From: Hansfordia pulvinata
Lineage: Eukaryota > Ascomycota > Sordariomycetes > Xylariales
NCBI GenBank assembly: GCA_006538405.1
Contig: BJKQ01000003.1
Span: 2,604,001 to 2,668,000, forward strand
Direction: 5' to 3'
Length of the DNA: 64,000 nt
Position 1 is the stretch's first letter, and every line of letters starts with the position of its first letter. Position numbers and translations under genes: made by a program. Shown in pieces: positions 57,513-64,000 of this stretch. Under the pieces are notes generated by a model. The model searched no databases, was not told the DNA's origin, and saw only the letters and a list, made by a program, of their open reading frames with translations.

Positions 57513-58074
57513 ATGGACGACTGGAACTCCGTCACCAAGATCGGCAGCAAGTCCGGCGGCGGCGGCGGTGGGCCTCGCGAGACCGTCGTCAGAGGCCAGG
57601 CTGCCCTCAACGCCGCCAAGCGCAGCGGTGCCGACCTCGCCACCGAGAAGAAGTACGCCACCGGCAATGCTGTATGTTCTCTCCCTCTCTCCCTTCGCTT
57701 TAGCCTCCTGACTCACCTCTCCCTCTCCAGGCCAAGGGAAGCTCCAGCGGAATCGGCCAGTTCCACACCAAGGTCGACCGCTCCGATGACATTGTGAAGC
57801 CCAAGACTCTGGACAAGAAGGTCTCTGATGCCATCCGCGACGGCCGTCAGGCCCAGGAGCCTACCATGACCCAGACCCAGCTTGCGACCAAGACCGGCAA
57901 GTGCACCGCTGCCGACATTGGCAGGTTCGAGTCTGGCAAGCAAATCCCCGACCAGCAGACCCTCGGCCGCATGGAGAACGTCCTCGGCATCAAACTGCGG
58001 GCAAGGACATCGGTCAGCCTACTCTCAAGGCGCTCAAGGCGCGAGAAAAGGCCGAGGCTGCTGCCAAGAAATAA
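57513..58074 (+). CDS. MBF1: Multiprotein bridging factor 1 (one apparent frameshift)
   Basis: Transcriptional coactivator linking bZIP-type activators to TBP, and a ribosome-collision factor that prevents frameshifting in yeast. Exon 1 is 57513-57671 and exon 2 starts at 57731 (59-nt intron, GTATGT/CAG, phase 0). [11 protein letters not shown] opens the MBF1 N-terminal domain; the Gly-rich run and [15 protein letters not shown] are typical. The helix-turn-helix is [20 protein letters not shown] followed by [20 protein letters not shown]. At the GGG of 57999-58001 the conserved ending [12 protein letters not shown] moves to another frame; one additional G restores the normal C-terminus, which stops at 58072-58074 after AAAKK. 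Without it, an unrelated Arg/Ser-rich tail runs to 58117. Because the family tail is present base for base, a missed G is the likely cause. Confidence 0.92.
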
Positions 58075-59226
58075 GAAAGTCAACATTGAAGAATCGACAT
58101 CATCTACCCTTCGCTGAGCTTTGAAACGTCCTGCCTTGCCGGGCTGGTAGATCCACAAATGCTGCCAACGTCCCTCGACGCATGCCCTACATGCTGCAGT
58201 TCTGGACACCACCCTCGGGATATTCATTCACGCACTCGTGTCTGAACCGGCTCCAGTCACTGCGCAAACATCTATTACGAGGCCTCCTATCGAATCCGAG
58301 TCACAGACTTGAGGGGCGTATGCTTCTAGGAGTTGGGGAAAAAAACAGCGACGCCGTGGGGGCGACAAAGTTATTGGCTGCCGCAACCTATACAGATATA
58401 AGACAGTCACTAGAGGCGGGGAACAGCATTATCGGGGATTGAGCCTTGTTTAAATACTCCAAATCTGATTTTTTTGATCGTTGTTTCAACCTCCCTTATT
58501 CTGTCTTAATGTTCCTCTTAATGCAAAGCCTCTTTGACGCTGGGTTTGGCTTTGTGAGCTGATGTCGACTCACACAACAGTGATTGGTTTCGCCGACACC
58601 AAGAAACTGGAGAGTCTGCGAGCTGCCCGAGCGCAGCTTGAAATACATAACCGACCGCTGCCATCAAACGGGACAAGCGATGGAGCGGCCTTGTTTTTGT
58701 TTGAAACAGTGAATGGCCAGAAGGCATAAGCCCACTCATCAGCAGCGAGGATCCCACTTCAGCACCGGTGCTCGATCGCACGGGAGCTTCTATCTGTAGA
58801 GCGCTGAGATCGCGCTCTCCGGTATACACAGTAGCAACCCCCTTACGGTCCTGAAAGATTGTGAGTGGGTATAATGTGATGGAGTGTGTTCGAAATAAGC
58901 ATCCATGGGTTTCTCGAATTATAACGCCGTCTTTCACTCATGACTCCAAAAATTTCCTCTTTCTATATCGGCTATTCTTAAGGAACTTTCAGATCATAAC
59001 CGCCACCGATGGCGCCCTTTAAAACTTCAACATCGAAAACCTCGTGCTCGATGGCTTTGACAATCTCCCTATGAGTGGACCACAAGATGGCTGATTGCTG
59101 GCTGTGTTTCTGCCTGTGGCCTCACATCCCTCCGCCGTGCCGTTTCGTGAACCAGAGTAGACATGATAACCAACCCTTCTCCCATATTTAATCCCCTCTA
59201 TGAATTGGCGATCGAGTTGCTCCCCT
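58075..59226. other. Intergenic stretch after MBF1
   Basis: No supported gene. A 139-codon minus frame (58518-58937) is not recognised and has no clear signal peptide or domain. The part at 58440-58520 is AT-rich and may be a transcription-end region. Confidence 0.4.
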
Positions 59227-59715
59227 TCACGTCGCGCCCCCTCCCCGCGGCCGTTGTTTCCCTCCCCGGCCCCCCCACCTGCTCTCCGTCTGCACGCCCG
59301 CAAAGTCCCTCCAGCTCCGGTACGCCCTCCCCATGTGGTCGTACGTCATCGCGTGCCCCGCGCAGAGCCCCTCCCTGCCCATGACGGGGTGCACCCTCTC
59401 CAGCGCCTCCGTGTTGGTGTCGCCGTTGGGCTGGCACCGCTTGGGCGACGACGGCGGAGGCGGAGGCGGCCCGGGCGGTTGCTGGTGGTGTTGGTCTCTT
59501 CTTCCTCCTCCTCCTCCTCCTCCTCCTCCTTCTCTTCCGCTGCTGGCCTGATTCTCCGCCTGTCCCTGTGCCCGTGTCGCCGCCGCCCGGATGGCTTCCT
59601 GGCAGGCCTCTCCTTGCTCAAGACTTTGTCCCTGCTCCCCCGCCGGCGCGCACTGCGAATCGGCCGCGCACCCCGGCACCGGGCACTTCCAGATTATAAT
59701 GTACCACTTGCACAT
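59227..59715 (-). CDS. Possible small cysteine-containing protein of unknown function
   Basis: A single-exon frame of 162 codons. The N-terminus MCKWYIIIWKCPVPGCAADS followed by QC has closely spaced cysteines, a pattern found at the start of several small Pezizomycotina-specific proteins of unknown role. The middle is Gln/Ala-rich, then a Gly run coded by CCT repeats, then Pro-rich. The segment ERVHPVMGREGLCAGHAMTY looks less like chance sequence than the rest. There is no signal peptide. The low-complexity middle and the lack of a family match make this uncertain; it may be a chance frame. Confidence 0.35.
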   Translation of the reverse strand: MCKWYIIIWKCPVPGCAADSQCAPAGEQGQSLEQGEACQEAIRAAATRAQGQAENQASSGREGGGGGGGGGRRDQHHQQPPGPPPPPPSSPKRCQPNGDTNTEALERVHPVMGREGLCAGHAMTYDHMGRAYRSWRDFAGVQTESRWGGRGGKQRPRGGGAT

Positions 59716-60886
59716 TTTCTTGCTCCTCTTTCAACGGCGCAGAGAGAGAAAGAGAGGGAGGCGGGAGATAGAGGGATGGTTAGTGGGCCGTTGACAATGG
59801 CAGAGAGATGCCAGACAAGGCCGCTCGTTATCTTTGCGTCGTTGATATCTGGTGAAAACAATCAAAGAATAGGATAGGTGCGCTGCTGGTTGCTTTCCAG
59901 TCTTACACGAACGGTTGCCTTCTGATACTTCTCATCCGCTGGTGCCAACTCAACAGCTTTACGAGGACCCGGATATGACAAACCAGCCAGCACAACCAGT
60001 CCTAATATAGACACTTTGGTGCCGTGTGCCTCAAGAAAGAGTCAAGCCGGAAGGGTAAGCCTGAAATTGGTCACCTGTTCCATCTGACTGCGCCTGGTCG
60101 TGCGCGCGATTGTTTGCTGCAGCAAACAATGCTCTCCTGTGCGACAGTAAGCCGCGGCAAGGTGCAGGACCTCTGCAAGTCGGCACCTCATTAATAGATC
60201 TTGTTGGCCGCTTCTTCCTTCGCTGTTTGCCAATGTTGATGTCGGAGACGTGTACAAGCAAAGTAGCCGGAAGCAGCTATTCAATTGCCTCAAGCTCTGG
60301 GTCGCTTGCCGGATGGCATTGATAGGTACATGATGCCAGTCCAGTCCGCAACTTTGTCGACACAGAGTTGCAATCGGATATTGTACTTCGTCGGATTTAG
60401 AACTACCTACCTACCCAGTAGGTAGTTGGCTTTCTTGGGGTCCGCCCTTTTGCCAGCCATGACCATCCAGTCAAGAGTGGGGCAATGAGAGGCTACATAA
60501 TTCGTCCCTGACGGATGCGTGGCATGAAAACCCGTAGATGGGGTTCACAGGATGGAGTCACTTCAGTATGTAGGAACAAGCTTCTTTCATTCAGCCGCAG
60601 TCAACAATCAGCTTAGCCCATTGACCGCGGCTGGCGGTAGCAATATATACAGGGTGGCTCGGTGGAACGTCACCTCAAGACATGAACAAGATGTACCCTG
60701 TAGAATTTGAAAACAAACAAGCTCCCCCGAGAACGCCTCGCGCATAAACCAGGTGGTTTAGATATAGAAACGCAAGTGAAAAGCCGCCCGATGCGCACAA
60801 TGGTATCCAGACTCCGATGCCGGTATGCAGTGCAATAGAAAAGAGACAAAACATGAAGCAGAAAGAACAAAGTGACTGTGTTCGAG
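59716..60886. other. Intergenic stretch before CDT1 3' end
   Basis: No gene recognised. A TACCTACCTACC...GTAGGTAG inverted motif lies at about 60404-60425. Confidence 0.45.
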
Positions 60887-62555
60887 TCACAATCGAGACG
60901 GGCCAAGCCGTTCTTGCAGTCGTCGCGGGCCGCGAGCCAGCAAGTCGTTGACGACACGCTCGATCTCAGCCTTGGACGGGGTTCTGTCGGCGTCGACAAC
61001 CACGTTCTCACCACGACCGGCGAGCGACAGGACACGGACCCAAGCAGGTGCTACTTCGTTGGCCAGCAAGCGCGCGCACGCGGCGCCCTCCTCTCGCGAA
61101 ATACCCATGCGGAGAGAATCCTTCAGGCGATCGAGAAACGTGGGCATAGGGAAGGAAACCCGGCCACCGTCGCCAGAGGATCGACTGAGCATGCTGATCA
61201 GCGAGGCTACCTCTGGTACGCGCTGTAGAGCCGCGCGTCGTGCGAGTTGCTCGGAGATAGACTGCCCTCGGCTGCGGTTTGCTGTTGTTGGGACTTCAGG
61301 CGGAGGCGCTCAAGCAAGCTCAGCTTGGCCGGGGCGGGGGGAGCTGCAGCATTGGTCATTGGCGTGTCGTTTTGCTGCGGCGGGATCGCGGCGGTTGGGA
61401 ACTTTTGCAGGGCCTTGTTCTCTTTCTCCTGCTTCTTGAGCGCGATGCCGTGCTTGAGGTCCTCGAGGCGCCTCTGGCCCTTGGCGAGCACAGGAGCCGC
61501 CTTGGCCACTGAGTCGCAGACTGTCACTGCAGCTTTGGGCAGAGACTTGACAAAAGCTGCAGCATCGGACGCGTTGCCCCCACCTTGAACATGCTTCTCC
61601 CATAGAGCGTCGAGATTTCTGGCAAACATGTCGTTGAGCTTCTTCTCGTTCAGCAGTCCCGAGACACAGTTCGAAGTCAGCTCCACGCAGACCTTCTGGC
61701 GACCATAGTCAACCAACGAAAATAGCGGGCCATTGTTGCTAGGGCCGGCCGCGGCCGCCGAGTCGAGGACTCCGAGACAGGTGCAAATGTCGACGGGGGA
61801 AACGCTTCGCTTGCCCCACGCGCGAGCAACATTGGGGCACAAGACGCGGAAATCCGCTGGGGCGTGGGTTCCATTGTGGGCGTAGTGCAGGGTGAGGCTC
61901 TTGAGAAGAGCAGCATGGAGCGGGACGAGGGACTGAACGTCGCTGGGGAGCTGGCCAGGGCTTTGTAGCTCATCGTCGGCATCAGAGCCGGCCAAGGATG
62001 TGTCGGCTGTGAGGGGGCTGGATTGACGCGAGGGGGATGACTCGATGCGTAGACGCTTGAAGAGTGTGCCGGCGTCGAGAGCGGACTTTTCCGATTCACA
62101 GGGGCTGGGACTGCGACCACGCTTGCGCGGGGCGGGCTCTGGGCGGGACTTCTTGGGAGGGCGGCCACGTCCACGCTTCGGGGGGCAGCCGCAGCCGCAA
62201 CCGGCGAAGAAGCGGGAGCAGCAGCGGGAGCCTTGGAGGCGGAGGCGGCGGCGGCGGCGGCGGGCTTGGATCGGTTGGAGGGCTTTTCGTCGGCAGACGA
62301 CTCGTTGTCCTCGTCGGGAGCGACGGTGCGGGCCTTGCGCTTGCGAGAAGCTGGGGAGGCGATGTCGGGCTGGACGTTGGCCTTGGTGGAAGGGGTGAAG
62401 ACGGCCGAAGTCTCCTTCTTGATGTCGGAGGCAGTGACGGTCTTGGAGACACGGGCAAAGCTGGTGATGGACATGGAGGCTGACGCAGGGGCCTTCTTCG
62501 CGGCGAGGGAAGCGGCGTTCTGCGCCTTGCGGCCTCTCTTGACGGCGGCAGGCAT
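60887..62555 (-). CDS. CDT1: DNA replication licensing factor Cdt1 (two apparent frameshifts)
   Basis: Loads the MCM2-7 helicase onto origins with ORC and Cdc6 in G1. It is a single-exon gene read in three frame segments: 62555 to about 62185, then to about 61266, then to 60887. The N-terminus is basic and Ala/Ser-rich with SMSITSFARVSKTV, resembling the PIP-degron type found in Cdt1. An AT-hook-like PKRGRGRPPKKSRP precedes AGTLFKRLRIES. The central winged-helix domain includes HAALLKSLTLHYAHNG, PADFRVLCPNVARAWGKR and PLFSLVDYGRQKVCVEL. The C-terminal MCM-binding domain includes SLLERLRLKSQQQ, ARRAALQRVPEVASLISML and SFPMPTFLDRLKDSLRMGIS. The breaks lie at a G6 run on + (62180-62185; sense C6) and at CCC 61265-61267 (sense G3); one additional base at each gives continuous family-typical sequence. 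Confidence 0.82.
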
Positions 62556-64000
62556 GGTGATAGAGGCAGCAGCGCGGGGCAGCTGCTACCGAGGTACGGA
62601 CTGTAGGCTACCCAACGCGTGCGGTGTGCCTGTACTGCCGAGTTTGGTTGAAGGGAAGTTGCGAGGGTGCAGTTTGAGCGGTGGTGAGCGAGCCGCGAGA
62701 GGAAGCAGCGATGAACAGCAGCGGCGGGTTGGTGACAGGTCAGACGCGCTGTCTTAGAGTGGATAAGGGAAGGTGGCAGAGAGAAACGAAGGGAGGTGCG
62801 AGTCTGGATGTGGCTGCCGTCGAGAGTCGAGGACAGAGTTATGCAGATGCAGAGGAAGTCGACAGAAACATTGAAGCAGTGCAGCGCAGAGACTCAGGAA
62901 GGGAGGGAGGAGCGAGCGGGCCGGGCGTCGAACGAAGCTTCCCAGGGAGCGAGCGGGTTGAGGTACAAGTACCCTCGCAGCCGCCGGGGCGTGGTGGAGA
63001 TGCTCGTACACGAACGGGGCGCGTCCGAGGCCCGCACGGCACGATCTGGCGCTTGCCGACGCGACTCGACGCGTTGCGAGCGCGTAAAGTGCCCCGCTAT
63101 CCGACCCGCCCGCACCGTCTCCTGGCGTGTTCCCTGCTTTTTCTTCTGTCTGCCGCCGGCTCTGTGGCCCCAGTGGCCCCTTTCGGCCAAGCGCCTCTTT
63201 AAATGAGCCTCTAACGTCGTAACAATGGCAACGGGCGCTTTGATCCACCAGACCTGACAGCTGCATGGGCGACGGGCGACGGGCAGACCTCTCTGGTCGA
63301 TTGCCCATGCATAAATTGCATGTTCCAACTTGTGCGTTCGGCTGCAGAACTACTGGCATTTACATGGCCATTGCCAGGTCGTCCTTGAGGCTGCAGAGTC
63401 CTGCCTATGCTGCTCAGACTTCACTCAGGAATAGCCAATGTCACAAGACTCTTATCGTTGGGAGTCTAGAAGCAAGCATCACATGAGCTCCTGGCGGGCT
63501 TGGAAGAAGCGATCAGCCTATACATCCGACACTCGACGTCTACTAACGATAACCCACTGCCTTCTTACACCATTCAGGTGGATCAGAGGGCCTCAAGACA
63601 GCCCTGGACCGCGCAGGGTTACCTGACGCACGCAATCCGTGGATCACGTGTCTCGTGAGATATATCGCTGTAGGGCAACTCTGCGTCAAGCCTCCGCCTG
63701 ACGTTGACCTGGGCAATGTCGAACTTAAAATGGCGATAATTCCATGTCAACACCCTCACATAAGACGGCATCAAACCGGTGAGGGTCGAGTCTGCGCTGA
63801 CGACCTCTCCAACTTGGACGCCCATCATCTCCAGGCCACGAGCCGGATTCAGCGCAAAAGCCGTTCCAATGACAGGATGTGTTGGGTTACACAGCCAATG
63901 CCGCACTGCCCATTTGTACCCGGGCGTTCTTCACCGGTCTGGTGCGCCCCTCGCGAAATCTCGAGTCTCGCTTCGTGCGGCAGGCAGAAGCCTGTTGACG
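62556..64000. other. CDT1 promoter side and right end of the window
   Basis: The first few hundred bases are the likely CDT1 promoter. No gene is recognised to the right edge; a 95-codon minus frame (63619-63906) is not like any family I know and could be part of something that continues beyond the edge. Confidence 0.4.

Noticed and set aside
60860..60905. Hairpin GTGACT...AGTCAC with GTTCGAGTC, resembling a tRNA T-arm
   Set aside because: Stem is six base pairs, loop sequence is wrong, and no D-arm, anticodon arm or acceptor stem flanks it.
63619..63906. 95-codon minus-strand frame at the right end
   Set aside because: No recognisable motif; it cannot be judged without sequence beyond the window.

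Overview
The window looks like nuclear DNA of a filamentous ascomycete (Pezizomycotina, most likely Sordariomycetes). It is GC-rich, with single genes separated by 1-2 kb of non-coding DNA. Introns are short, mostly 46-280 nt, with GTAAGT/GTGAGT-type donors and CAG/TAG acceptors. Gene families include DUF3176, HET, DOMON-cytochrome b561, SPO14-type phospholipase D and MBF1. I saw no rRNA, tRNA, CRISPR array or recognisable transposon. The species is not determined.

Layout. From 1 to 10.1 kb: a non-coding stretch, a small secreted protein (3366-4158, -), a DUF3176 membrane protein with an in-frame stop (5221-7283, -) and a six-cysteine secreted effector candidate (8684-9106, -). From 10.1 to 30.9 kb: SPO14/PLD1 phospholipase D (-), an MFS transporter (-), a secreted multicopper oxidase (+), a Gfo/Idh/MocA oxidoreductase (+), a hotdog thioesterase ending in a PTS1 peroxisomal signal (-) and an RluA-type pseudouridine synthase (+). 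A bZIP factor lies at 33.1-34.1 kb (+). From 34.1 to 44.0 kb there is a gene desert rich in simple repeats. From 44.0 to 64 kb: DOMON-cytochrome b561 (+), a secreted PLC-like phosphodiesterase (-), a HET-domain protein (-), a GFA/CENP-V domain protein (-), a DUF1365 protein (-), MBF1 (+), a small cysteine-containing ORF (-) and the replication licensing factor CDT1 (-). I found no operon or obvious metabolic cluster; these look like independent housekeeping and accessory genes.

The most striking feature is that five otherwise intact, conserved genes (PLD1, multicopper oxidase, DOMON-b561, MBF1, CDT1) carry eight reading-frame breaks in total. All have the same sign: one base is missing relative to the frame implied by the protein family. 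Each lies in or beside a short G or C run. The leading explanation is systematic homopolymer under-calling in the assembly; the alternatives are real mutation or slippage. The window also holds nine G/C mononucleotide tracts of 14-24 nt, two of them inside introns, where they read as poly-C on the sense strand.

Limits: exon borders were placed by hand from splice consensus and frame continuity. Family calls come from motif recognition, not database searches.
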